Positions 1 through 13,100 of a DNA stretch of 64,000 bases are shown piece after piece. The first letter of the stretch is position 1. Each line of letters begins with the position of its first letter. Position numbers and translations under genes: made by a program. Source of the DNA: Diphasiastrum complanatum (taxonomy: Eukaryota; Streptophyta; Lycopodiopsida; Lycopodiales; Lycopodiaceae); NCBI GenBank assembly GCA_029204225.1, contig CM055109.1:30466698-30530697 (forward strand), in the 5' to 3' direction. The notes under the pieces are model-generated. The model had not been told where the DNA came from and ran no database searches. It saw nothing but the letters and a program-made list of their open reading frames with translations.

Positions 1-70
1 AATATAAAAAAGATCTCGGTTCAGTTGGTGAGATGGTCCATCACAGGGTTCCCTTTGTACAGTTGTTCTC

Positions 71-3000
71 ATGGCTTCGGACATCTCCCTGCTTCGTCCT
101 CTCAGTCTTAAACGACCTGCTTCAACTGTATCTCCCCCTCCTGACTCCCCTCCTCGTTCGCGTCAGGCTGTGCTGGGTTCCTCGCTTGCCACAACACTCT
201 CTGTTCCTCCTTCGCCCACCTCTTCTCATGACATTGTTGCCCCCTTGCTTGGTTGTGAACCTCCTTCGACCCTTGTTGCATTGCCTTCTCAACCCCCTGA
301 ACGGGTTCCTTGCCATGCTTGTGGTCGTTTCTTCTCTCCTAGAGGAGGTCTTGCCCGTCACCAACGTTCTTGTCCTGCGCTGCTTCAGTCGTCTCAAGAT
401 CGCCCTCCTCTTTTTGCACCCCATTCGCCCTCTGCTTCAACTTGGTCTTGGATTTCTTCCCTTGACATCCTCGGAGCTTTTCACTTGGGCTTCCCTCGTC
501 CAAGGCTCTACTTTCATATTCCCCTCGCTCTCCGTCGTGAAACTCAAGTTGCTATGCGCCTTCCTTTTGATCGCTTGGCTATTGACCCCTTTGACATTGC
601 GGCTTGGCATCTGTTTCTTCTTTTTCCCCTTTGGTGTCTAGTCCTTCCTTCGAAGGGTGGGGATGCTGGTCATAGAGAAACTCGTGCTCGCCTTTGTCGC
701 TTCTATCGGGAGACTGTGGAACACTTCATGATGAACACTTTGCATGTTGTCAGGCACTTGCTGCTCGCAACTCACAGGACTCTCAACCTCTAGGCGTCCC
801 ACCTCTCCATCGTCGCCTTTGTCGCACCCTACATCTTGGGCAAGTTGGTGAGTATTCTCGTGCAGCTCGAGCTTTAGCTCCTCTCACACCCGCTCCCTCT
901 TCTGCTGATACTGTTGCTGCTCTCCAAGCTCTACATCTTGCTTCTGAAGGCATTCTTCCCTTGTTTGTGGAGGACTTTGTGTCTGATGTTGACTTGGTGC
1001 TTGATCGTGATTCTTTCTCTCGTGCCTTCCATCGTAGCCCTCGTCTTATTGTTGGTGGTCCCTCCGGTTTGGTCTATGAACACCTTCGTGATTGCTTTCC
1101 ACCTGAGGACTCTGCTAGTGGCTTCGTTCAACTCTTTCAGGTCTGCTCTTTTATCACCTCTGGTCACATTCCTTCTTCTGTCGCACGTCTTTTGTCTGTG
1201 TCTCGTTTGATCACCATGTCTAAAGCCTCGCGTGGCGTCCGTCCCATCGCTATTGGCGAAGTCCTCCTCCGTCTTGTTAGTCGCTCTATCTATTTTCAAT
1301 TTCGACAGATTTTTGCCTCTTTTCTCTCCCCTCATCAGTTTGGCGTCTCTACTCTTGGTGGTTGTGAAGCTGTCATTCATGGTTTGCGTGCCACCCTTGA
1401 TCTCCATCCTGACTGGGTTGTTCTCTAAGTGGATGTTTCCAATGCTTTTAACTATGTTTCTAGAGCTGCGATCTTTCAGGAGCTGCACGCGGCTGGTGGT
1501 GAGTTGGCTCAGCTCATCCCATTTGTGTGGTTGTTCTATGCTACTGAGACTCCTCTCTTTTATAGTCACCATGTGCACTCTGGGGATCTTTCTACTATCC
1601 AGTCTGCAGCAGGTACCCGTCAAGGTGATCCTTTGGCTGGTCCTCTTTTCGCTCTGGCTCATTTCCGTGCACTTCGAGCTTCTACAGAGGCCTTTCCCTC
1701 CTGCTTATTTCCTTCGATTGCTGATGACACTCATATTGTTGGTCCTGCTCCTACGGTGCTCTTCTCATTTCATCATTTCTCTGAGTAGCTGGCTTCTCTT
1801 GGTTTGTCTATTCAACCTCACAAGTGTTCAGTGTGGTCTCCAGCAGGTCTTCCCCCAGACTTTGTCCCTCCTCAAGGTTTCCTTGTTCCTTCGGATGACA
1901 TTTGCATTCTGGGTGTTCCTTTTGGGTCTGCTTCCTTCAACTCTGCTTTTCTTGGTAAGGCTCTCCAGGAGGATGTTGCTCATTCAAATCTACTTCCCCG
2001 GTTGGGCGACACTCAGGTCGCGTTTGGCATCTTGACGTCTTGCTTTATCCAGCGTCCTTCTTATCTGCTGCGGACTTTCCCCCCTACTCCGGACTTTTTG
2101 CATCTCCTCTCTTCCTTTGACAGCTCTCTTATGGATGTTTTTGGCCACCTTTTGGGCCCAGGTTCTTTGGATGGTGCGGAGACCCTTTCAGCTTGGAACC
2201 AGGCTCGGTTACCCATTTCTTGTGGAGGTGTGGGTCTTTTCTCTACGGTTTCTTCTGCACCTGTAGCTTTTCTTGGGAGCTGGGATCTTGTTGCCCCTGC
2301 TTTGTCTTCTCTGTTTCTTTTTGGCTTTCGCCCTCTCTTGGCGGATTGCATTGCTCATGTGGATAGCGGTTCTCTGCCTTTCTAGCACCTCCTCATCGCT
2401 GCGCGAGAGCTCCTCCCCCTCTCTGCCCAAGCTTGTCTTCCTCCTTTTGAGCAACTCCTCACTTTCAGCTCAGATCACCTGCAAGAGACCCTCTTGGAGC
2501 GCGTGCACAAGCATACCCTTTCCAACATGCTCTCTGAGGCTCCTTCGGCGTTGCACTCGGCTTCTTTGTTGTGCGGGTCCTGGTGCCGGGGCTTGGCTGT
2601 CAACTCGACCTGTTATTCCTTCCTTCTGGTTGTCTTCGGCCATCTTCACCACTGCTCTTCGTCTTCACTTGGGGCTTCCTCATCTTTCGGTCTTGGGTCT
2701 CTCCAGGTGTGTTTGTGGTCACCCTATTGATGCTCTTGCTATCCACCTCCTCCGCTATCCTTCTGGGAGTGAGCACACAACTATCCATGATATTTTCAGA
2801 GATGCAGCGGCCGCTATAGCCAGAGATTAAGGATTCCATGTCCTCAGAGAGCAGTACTTCCTTCTTCCGCGTCCCACTCTTCCCATAGGCGTGTTGATAT
2901 TGTCTTCTCTCGGGATGGGCTTCGTACTTTGGTAAATGTTGTTGTTGATGATCCCACGCGTGGTGACCTATTGCCTCGCTCTGCCTTCACACCAGGAGAA

Positions 3001-3216
3001 GTGGCAGGCGTGGCAGCACAAGAGAAGGAAAAACACTGCTCCGACAGGCACCCCACTGATGCTTTCCTTCCCTTGGTTGTTGAGACTTATGGCACCTTGC
3101 ATCGACGCTTTGAGGATTTTCTTCACATGTGTTCTCATCAGGCGGCAGAGCGTCAAGGTATTCCTGGTTCTATTCTCGTGGCTTCTATCAAACAACGTGT
3201 TTCCATTGCCCTGTAA
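71..3216 (+). pseudogene. R2-like non-LTR retrotransposon polyprotein (decayed)
   Basis: A broken polyprotein is spread over frames 2 and 1. The N-terminus has a C-X2-C-X12-H-X4-C finger (CHACGRFF then GLARHQRSC, about 320-380). The RT follows: GGPSGLVYEHL (about 1050), block A VDVSNAFN (1429), GTRQGDPLAGPLF (about 1615), and SIADDTHIVG (about 1720), where ADD replaces the usual YADD/FADD. The C-terminus has CVCGHPIDALAIHL (about 2710) and then RVDIVFSRDG and VNVVVDDPTRGD (about 2890-2965), which resemble a CCHC knuckle and a PD-(D/E)XK (REL) endonuclease. This domain order is that of site-specific R2/NeSL-type elements; no apurinic-type endonuclease is seen. In-frame stops lie at 1426, 1786, 2383 and 2828. 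Frame changes occur near 690, 2570 and 2885. The RT assignment is firm; the R2-type endonuclease is likely. Confidence 0.8.
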
Positions 3217-3948
3217 CGTGCTCAGGCCCTATCTATTCTGCAACGGGCGACGGTGGCTGGGTCTGCTACATCTCATCTCCCTTCATTAGCCGACTCACCA
3301 CCTCTTCACTTTTCTGATCTAGTTGGCAGACTCCCACGGACATCATCATAGTTTATGTACTTTTATTTTTAATGCCAGGATTTGGATTAATCTTAACTTT
3401 ACTGCAAGCTTTGCTCTTGTTTGAGCCTACTTTTGTAAACTTCCCCTTCGGGGTGTACACATCTTTTTCATCAATGTACCTACTACTTTTTCCTATGAAT
3501 AAATGCACCAGGGTGTTACCAAACTCATGACTTATTGGAGGATAAATTCCATGATTAGAGAGAAAAAGATTTAAAGAAGACATTTTGAAGATAGACAATT
3601 GTTTTGCAATTCATAATTATCTTCAATGAATAGGAAATCAATTAAGACCTAGACTCTCACCAATAAGAGATAGGTAATCCAACACTTGTTGAAGATATTC
3701 AATCTAAATCAAACTTCCATGCAAGGAGGTTTCATAATGAATAATTGAATGGGCAATCAAGAACCATTAATAAATACGTCGAGTTCATAGGCACACGCTT
3801 AGCTCATGTTTTTAACTAAACACTTTGCTCTCAAAATTTCGTGTACAAACAATATTGTATTTTATCTTTTAGTTATTTGAAAATATTTTTTCCAAGCATT
3901 CATATTCCATATCTCTAGAAGAAACACAAGCAACTATTTTGCATAATC
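3217..3948. other. Spacer between R2-like element and CIB-like gene
   Basis: The first 130 bases are probably the 3' UTR of the R2-like element; I see no poly-A tail. An 81-codon minus-strand frame (3353-3598) is open but I do not recognise it, and it lies downstream of the CIB-like stop codon. It could be chance or an old element. The remainder is AT-rich with nothing identifiable. Confidence 0.4.
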
Positions 3949-4190
3949 CTAAATATTTATCTTGAAATTATTGATAAAGTCTGGCATTCTTAGTAGAATG
4001 CCCCTAAAGTCATGATATGGCAAACCATAATTATCTGGGTCAATCTCTAGGCCAACTTGTGCAACAAGTTGATCTATTTCATCTTCATTTAACCCTACAG
4101 AAGACACTTTTCGTTGTAGTATGATTTGTGCAGAAGGTTGTGGTATGGTACCAGCATGTGTAATCAAATCAATTCCTTCCCTAATATCTT
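3949..4190 (-). CDS. CIB-like gene, exon 3 (terminal)
   Basis: Enters in phase 1 after a CTTGCAG acceptor and runs to a TAA stop. It encodes the rest of EF-hand 3 ([11 protein letters not shown]), a helix ([18 protein letters not shown]), the shortened final loop and the [11 protein letters not shown] tail. Confidence 0.78.
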
Positions 4191-7100
4191 CTGCAAGAAA
4201 AGCACCCAAAAAAGAAGAAGCAAGGCATTATGTTAAGAGCGAAAATTTTAATTCCTATCATCAAATGATACACTAGCCGTCATTAAAGAAAAATGAGTTC
4301 ATGTGATTTGGTGCAAAAAAATGTGAAGGTGGTATTTATGGATATCATTTATATTTCCAAAAGAAATTATTTATATAACATGTTCTATTGATATAAATTA
4401 TCTCCACTTCTAAGATTAGTAACTAAGCCATCTTACAAGTTGTTGGGTAGACAAACTCAATGATTCATCCTAGTTTCTTCATAATTGTAGCTAAAAGGAC
4501 AACGCATTCACACTTTTTATCTCATAATAGTGTTGAAATTCTTCTCAACACGAAACTAAAAAGAGACATGATGACTCACAAAAAATGTATTTCACTTATA
4601 GCTTAAAAATGATTTAAAACAATTACTCCAAGAGTGCATCTTAGTAGCAAAGTTGTGGCATTGTGTCAAATTTTATAAAAATCAAAAATGTATTTTTAGT
4701 AAGAAATATTATGATCTTTTTCAGAATCTATGGTAATATTTTGTTAATTTATGTTTGAAGCTTACCACTACCAATCAGATCGTCGCCATCAAAGTCCCAC
4801 AAGGCAAAGGCCCAAGCCATCTTCACCTCAGCTGGTGTGCTAGCTGAAAAGATTGATATTAGTTTCAAAAACTTTTCAAAATTAAGACATCCTGTCCCAT
4901 CTTCACTGAATAGCTCACAAATTCTAGATGCAAAAGGGTTGGCACGCATCTCTTCGATTTGAGTAATATCTTGATGTGAAATTGTATTTGACCCTTCGCT
5001 ACACATAACCTACAAAAGTAGGCAATGTTTAGACAATGATACATGAAATTGAGCATTTGGTAATACTATGGATAACTAAATATTTTTGTAAAGGCAAGCT
5101 ACCTCTGCATGGCTTAGGGAAGAGAAAGGAGAGAAAGTTGAGAAATTGGATTTTCAAAAGTTGACTGACACTTGAAGTGGAACATAAAATTCTATCAGGA
5201 TCAAGTTTAATTATCAAGGTAGTCCAAAGGAACTACACAAGTAAACTTTCATGTTTAGTAAATGATTATTGATATTTTGTACTTGATGGTAAAAGATCAA
5301 CCAAAATATTGAAATGGGTGTTAAACTTCCATAGACCCTTTCATGTTGTATGATCATTTATTTTGGCCATTGATTTGGTAAAAAGTCATTTATGATATTT
5401 TAAAACTAAAGTTGAGCAAGCATGTAGAGACATAACCTAATGACCTCTCTACAATTTTATGCAATCTTACATGACAATAATACACCTTCATTGGGGCACA
5501 ATTTCAGTATGCATTCTCATGGTCCACCAAGAAATTTTGAAAGACATAAAGAGAAACATCTATTATGTCCACAAGCTTGTGTAGTAGATATTAGGCTTGG
5601 CCTAAACCTTAAGATAGCCCTTAACTTAAAATAGGTCTTGGTCCCTCTTCGATTAGAACAAACCTCATGCAAGAGTGGTTGTGCATGATGTTTCTATTTG
5701 GATTTTGTAGCTATGTTCTTCTTTTGAGTCTTCTTCTTCTATTTTTAAGGCTTTCTTTGAGAATAAGACTTGAATTTCTGAATTGGTATTGTTTGTTGAA
5801 TCTCTTCTTTTGGCTTCTTCTTGAGCTATAAGAGTTATTTATGCTTGTGTAGACACGATCATTAACCAACTTGCATATGCAAATATATAAACGTGATAAT
5901 AAGGTCATTAGTACATTTGAGTCTTGAACTGCAGATCATATTGAAGCCATTTGTTCAAACATCTTTTAAAAATGGTTTAGATAATCGGTCATCATTATTT
6001 TTTACGATTTGTAGTGAGAAGAATATCTTTCGTAGAAATAATTTAGTAGAAACATCTCTAGCATCATAGAGAGTAGTTATAATGTCTCATACTTTTTTGA
6101 AAGTTTGGGATCAACTTTCATGACCAAACAATGAATCTTGAATATTCAAGATTAGTAAAGCGAAGGCTTTTCCATCCTTTACTTTTCACTTTCTACTTCT
6201 TCTTATAACTCTTTAGCCAATACAATTCTCTACATGTGGTAGTTACTTCCATCCAATTTGTTGATCATCAACACTGTATTTCTAGAAGAATTCATTTGTG
6301 GATGATAATTGAAAATAGAATAAAATGGTTGTCACTAATTTTTCTCAATCTACTACGGTTCAGGAAGTAATCTGCTTTGATACCATGTCAGAAGATAAAT
6401 AGACTACAGGCATTCACATAGAGAATGAAAACTCTGATATCATATTCCAAATAAAGAGATAGATAGAATTACCTATTAGTTTTGTGGTTGTATAAAAAAA
6501 TTCAAATTCGCTGCATGTTGACAATACTATTAGACGATCAATCTAACTTGCTATATAGAACAATTTGCGTCATATATGTTGGTTTCTTTGAATGCGGAAT
6601 GATTGTGTTTGAATATTCTGTTTATCAGCTCTGATACCACCACCCTTGCTGGATATGAGCTCCAATCAAGGAAAAACTTTGAATCCTTGAGTCAACTAAC
6701 CCTCAACCACTGGGGTTTGCTTGGGTAATACAGGCTTAGAATCCTCAACGTCATCTGACGACATATATCTTAGTAGGTGTCAATGACAACCATGAAGAGA
6801 GTGAGACAATTAGGCATCTGTGACAGCCATGCTTCCTTTGAGATTAGATATTCGTCTGAGTCGAGGAGCGAGTATCAATGTACGAGAGAGAAATTATTAG
6901 AAAGCATTCGACAATGGAACACACATAAGAAAATAATTGTAAATACAATGATCAGATCACGATCCTATCCCCGAGAATGGTTCACAGTAATAATGCACTA
7001 TGTGTTATGATCTTACTATGCTAGTTACAAATTGAATACTATCTCTACTTCTTGAATTACTTTCACTCTCTCTAAAATCTTTGATATGTGGAATCAGATA

Positions 7101-10100
7101 ATTCTGATACAATGGAGTTCACGGAGGAACCCTTAATCATGCTTCCGCTAATTGACTCTGATAACATATATCTCATGCATCATCATACACATATATGTTG
7201 CCATTATGTTATATACATGCGACAATTATAACAACTGTGTGGGCAACGAGCATGAAGTAGTGCAGTTACTACATAAGTACTGAAATGAATTGTGACATAA
7301 TATGTGTCGGACAAGGTAGAGGAAGAGCTCCATTTTGACTAGTGACAAGACATAGTACAAACCTTGCTATCATGTAAGGAACCTGTGATGCTATGTCTTC
7401 AATTTGTTCTGTGAATTGATCCCATTGAGAAAGATAACCGTTCGCATAAGATATATCTCCAATGTGGAGTACAAGGTCAATATTTTCCAGATCCTCCTTT
7501 AAGCTAGTAAGGCGAGCTTGTTTATCACTTGGATAACCTTAAAAGGACCGCAATACCTAGGCGCCAACTTTGCACACTTAATAGTTTTCAAGCCCCTAGA
7601 GTGACTAGGGACTCTCAAAAACACCCAGTCGTTGACCATGAATACCTTGTGCTTCCGAGATAGATCAGCATAGTGCCTTGCCCTGTCCTAGGCACTTCTT
7701 ATGCTATCTTTAGCCAGTTGTAACATTTCTTGCATATCCGCAAGGAAATCAGCTGCGGCTTGCACCCGTAGGTTTTTCATGCCAACACTAATTGGTGATC
7801 GAGATTGAAAACCATACATAAGCATGAAAGGGCTGAATCCGGTCGCTGAATGTTTTGCACTGTTATATGCAAATTCCACCAGTGGAAGGTACTGTTCTCA
7901 ATCAGATTGCCGATGGCCCACATATGCTCGAAGCATATCCTCCATCGTCTGATTGGTCCTTTTCGTTTGACCGTCTGATTCCGGATGATCTGTAGAACTC
8001 AAACTTAAAGTTGTTTCCAACTTTTCAAATACTGCTTGCCAAAAATTCCCAGTGAATTTTGGGTCACGGTCATTGACAATATTGCAAGGCAGCCTGTACA
8101 GTCGAAAAAGCTTCTGAACAAACAGTTGAGCTAGTTCTAAAGCTTTAACAGTAGTTTTCGTTGGGATAAATTGAGCAAACTTCGTAAGTCTGTCAACAAT
8201 GACTCAAACTGAATTGTGGCCCTTCCCTGTACGTGGAAGCCCGACCACAAAATCCATAGATATACTTTCCCACTTTCCGGTAGGAATATCTAAAGGATGT
8301 AATAGGCCACTAGCTTTTAGCCTCTTTGCTTTATTTAACTGGCACTTAGTACATTTAAGTACATAGGGCTCTACCTGACTTTTCATCTTAGGCCACCAAA
8401 ATTGCCTTCGAACTAAGTCAAGTGTTCTTTGTATACCCGGATGTCCTGTGCATGGACTATCATGACACTCATGCAAGATTTGGGCCCTTACAATGTCATT
8501 CTCTGGTACACACACCTTTCCTTTACGAAACAGAATCCTGTTTTGAATTAGGAAATCCGTTTCAGTCTTTCCCTGATTCGAGGAATCTTGCAAACTTGAA
8601 TCGACCCTCGAAAGTGCTTGTTGCCAATACTTTCCAAAAAAAGGATCGGACTCATATAGCCCTTGAAGAGACTGAAACAACTCCAGTTCTATAACAGTAA
8701 AGCACAACTGATTAATAACTGGTAACCGACTCAAAGCATCTGCTAGAGTATTTTGACTTCCTTTACAATAACGTATAGAAAAGTCAAAGATTTGCATCAG
8801 CTCAGCCCATCTAGCTTGCCTCCCCTTTAAATCTGTAGCATCACAGAAATATCAAAGAGTCTAATGATCAGTCAAAACTTCAAATCTGACTCCATACAAA
8901 TAATGTCGCCAATTGCAAACAGTTGCTTCTCATAGGTACAATACTAGACTGAGCAGGATTGAATCTCTTGCTTTCATAAGCCACAGGATGTCCATCCTGC
9001 ATCAAAACAACTCCAATAGCATAATCACTGGCATCGGTCCTAACCACAAAAGTTTTATTAGGATCGCCAATGATTAGTAATGGTGCCGAAGTGACACTTT
9101 TCTTAAGCAACTCAAAACAATTATTCATATCCTCTGTCCACACCATAGTGGACTCTTAGCCCTCCGGCTTAGCTTCTTATAGCCTTTCAAGGCCTGGGTA
9201 AGGGGAAATGCCAATCGAGCAAATTGAGGAATATGCTGACGGAAAAATCCCACAAACTCCAAGAAAGACTTGATTTCCCGAACTGTGGTGAGAATAGGCC
9301 AATCAATAACCCTCTGGATACGATCAGCCTCAATCTCCACCCCTCGTTTGGAAATCTTATGCCCCAAGTAGGACAATTCCTTAGATTTTCCCTTCTTAGA
9401 ATGTCCAAGACAATCCTAAGATGCTCTTTATGTTCCGCCAAAGTCTTACTAAACACTAGGATATCATCTAAGAATACCACTACGAATCTTCCCAAATATG
9501 CCCTGAACAAATCGTTCATCATTTGTTAGAAAGTTGCCGGTGCATTGGTCAAACCAAATGGCAACACCAAAAATTCATAGTGACCAAAGCGAGTTCGAAA
9601 CCCGGTTTTTGGTATATCTTCTGCCTTAATGCATATCTGATGGTAGCCCGATCTTAAATCTATCTTGGTAAAGTACCCAACACCACCAAGATAGTCTATT
9701 AGATCATCCATCCACGGCAGGATATCTATTCTTAATGGTTACCTTGTTTAATTTCGTATAGTCGACGCAAAACCTTATAGACCCATCCTTCTTGGCCACC
9801 AGAACCACTGGTGATGCCCAATTACTAGGTTGTACCCACCCCTTTTTCAGGTAATCATGTAATTGCCTATTTACCTCAGCCTCTTTCGATGCACTCATCC
9901 TATAAGGATGCTGTGCGATTGGGATTGCTCCAGGTATTAGGTCAATTTTATGATCAACTGTCCTTTCTGGTGGTAAACCTACAGGAAGGTCTAGAAAAAC
10001 ATCATTGAATTCCTGCCTAAATTCATTATAGGCTTCAAATTCTGTAGTGTTCTCACTGGGTATATTCATGGCATTTATGTTAAGTTCTTCATCATTGCAG

Positions 10101-13100
10101 CAAATGATATCATTATGAAAATATGAATAAACTTTAAAATCAGAATTCTTCATAATAGAATTAAGTTCCTGTTTAGAATGAGAGTTAACATTTTTAGTGT
10201 CAACACTTAAACTAGACTTGATCTTAATTAAAGAATTCTCATGCATAAAAGATAAAGATTTCTCAACAAAATCAATTCTCAATGATTTGTTCTTATCAAA
10301 ATGCCATTGTTGCCCAAGAACAATATCTACATTAGCTAATTGAACAACATGGAATTCTAGTTTTTTAGAATAATCCTGAATGTGCAATTCTACATCAGGA
10401 ACAATAAAATCCATCAAATCGGAATTACTTCCCGATGCCATTGTCACACGGTATTTTTTCTCACTTTTTCTGGTAGGAAGGTTTAGCGTCTGCACCAAAT
10501 TTACATTAATAAATTTCTGAGTGGATCCCGTGTCAAAAAGAACATTAACAACTTGATCATTAACTTTACCTTTAGTGCAAATAAGGTCATTAGGACCAAA
10601 AACTAAAGAACTAAGGAAACAAACATCCATCTCATTACTTTGAGATAGATTATTTGAGATTGAAGCTTGTTTTTTGACGCAATCACGTGCAAGGTGACCC
10701 TCGCCATTGCACTTGAAGCACAGGTTCTTCTTACGAGCTTCAGCTTTATCATTGCCACCATGATGGTTTTTAAAGTTTTTCTTGGTTTTCTTAGGATTGT
10801 TGGAATTGGGATGTGTTTCATTAATAGCTTCCCTATCCTTCCTCTTAAATTGAAAACCTTTTTTCAGCTCATTAGGCTGTTGACCCCTAGGTGGCTTAGG
10901 TGTGTCATCAAAGTATTTTGCAGCCCTAATAGCATCTTCTAGGGGTTTTTGATGGTTCCTACGAACATCCACTTGATAATCTTTTGGTAACCCATCAATA
11001 AACATTAACATTTGTACCTTAGGTGGAATATCACTGTAAAGTCCATTTCAGGATTGATATATAGTGATCTATGCGGCCCTATGAGTGTTCACTCTCTGGG
11101 TTCAACAATATACTTTATCACTTTTATCAATGACTATTCAAGATTCACCAGCATTACGTTCATTAAGAACAAGTCTGAGGCATTCAACTATTTCAAATAG
11201 TTTGTTGAGACACAAACTAGTCAAAGACTTAAGACCCTACGTGCAGACAGTGGAGGAGAGTTCCTATTAGACAAAATGTCTGACTACTTATCATCATGCG
11301 GCATTCATCATTAGGTCACCACCAGCTACACACCACAATAGAATGGAGCATCCAAGAGGAAGAATCGAACACTACTTAATGCAACACGATCAATGATGTC
11401 AAATGCTCAGCTCTCCAAAAAATTTTGGGCTGAAGCTATTTCAACAACTTGCTATTTGTAGAACTACTCTAGCACTAAAGCAGTCGACTCAAGGACTCCA
11501 TTCAAAGTCTTTCATGAATACAAACAGAGCCTGAAGCACCTCCGAGTGTTTGGTTGTCTTTGCTATGTGTAGATTCCTTCCGACCTAAGAAAGAAACTCG
11601 ACCTTGTTAGTTGTAGAAGTATCTTCATTGGATACTCAACATCACACACAACCTATTGAATTTACGATGTCTAGTCGGGCCATTTTTTTGTCAATCATGT
11701 TGTCTTCCTCGAAGACAGATTTTATGACTTCAAGCAGAAGCAGCCAATGCAAGAGTTCGTTCCAACGACTTCCATCACCATCGACAGGACTCGACTTGAC
11801 TTGACAATCGAAAATACCCATGTCGCATATCAAGGAGAATCATCATCTCAACAATTGACTTTTGTTCGAAGATCTGCCCAACATCGACATGAGCCTAATC
11901 GTTATATCCCTTAGGCATTCATCAGTTATGATAAACCTTAGTAGCATGTTGAGTATAATTCATTGATGAAGAACAAGACCTAGAGTCTTGTTGAATCCTA
12001 ATGCAAAGATCATCGACACTAAATGGATCTCCAAGTTGAAGCTCAATCCAAATGGCTCAACAACCAAATGGAAAGCTCAACTAGTCATCAAAGGATATGA
12101 GCAAACCAATGGGATTGACTACACAGAGAGTTTCAGTCCAATTGTAAGACTTTAATCAATTTGATCTTTATGATATTTACATCTATCAACCTGAAGGCTA
12201 TGTCCTTCAAGGCCAAGAACACAAGATATGCAAATTGCAAAAATCTCTTTAAGGGCTGAAGCAAGCTCCAAGGACCTGGTTCGATAGAATCAATCGATTT
12301 TTATTGCAGCATGACTTCGTCCCCAATTGTGCTGACTCTAATGTTTATCTCAAACACAGAGGCTCAAGCTATGTTATAATGGCTTTATATGTTGATGACT
12401 CTCTGATCACCAACAATTCAAATCAGTTGCTTCATGAGAAAAAAGTCGCTATTGTCGAAAGAATTCGAAATGACCGATTTAGGCTTATGCATTACCTTCA
12501 CGGGATCGATATAACCAAAAACAGAGCAAACAGAAAAATCGCGATAAGCCAAGAAAAGTATCTTACCAGTGTACTTTACAAGTATGGCATAGAAGATTGC
12601 AAGTCGACATACTCGCCTATGGATCCATGATTCAAACTGTCGAAGGACATGTGTCCGCCCATGACTGAAGCATGGAAGAAGGAGATGCGCAAATACCCCT
12701 ATCAATCAATAGTCAGATTGATCATGTATGCCATGGTCTGCACTTGACCTGATCTAGCCTATATAGTCAACACACTATCACAGTTTATGTCAAATCACGG
12801 CCTACTTCACTGGAAAGCTCTACTCAGAGCACTAAGATACATTCAAGCCACTAAGCACTGTGCTCTGTGTTATAATGAAAATCTAGAGAACGCTCTGACA
12901 TTACTTGATTATTCCAACTCTGATTGGGCTGGAATGTGGATACATAAAAATCCACTTCTGGCTACCTTTGCTTTCCGCTCCTCGACTCAAACAAATATCT
13001 AATCTCGAAGGAAGTATGGCTGTCACGGATGCCTAATTATCTCGCTCCCTTCATGGTTGTCATTGACACCTACTAAGATATTCATCTTGTCGATCTAAGT

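Noticed and set aside
122-2454. Long open frames on the minus strand and other frames across the first 2.5 kb
   Set aside because: They arise from CT-rich codon use of the R2-like element read in wrong frames; low-complexity Arg- or Leu-rich products with no domain.
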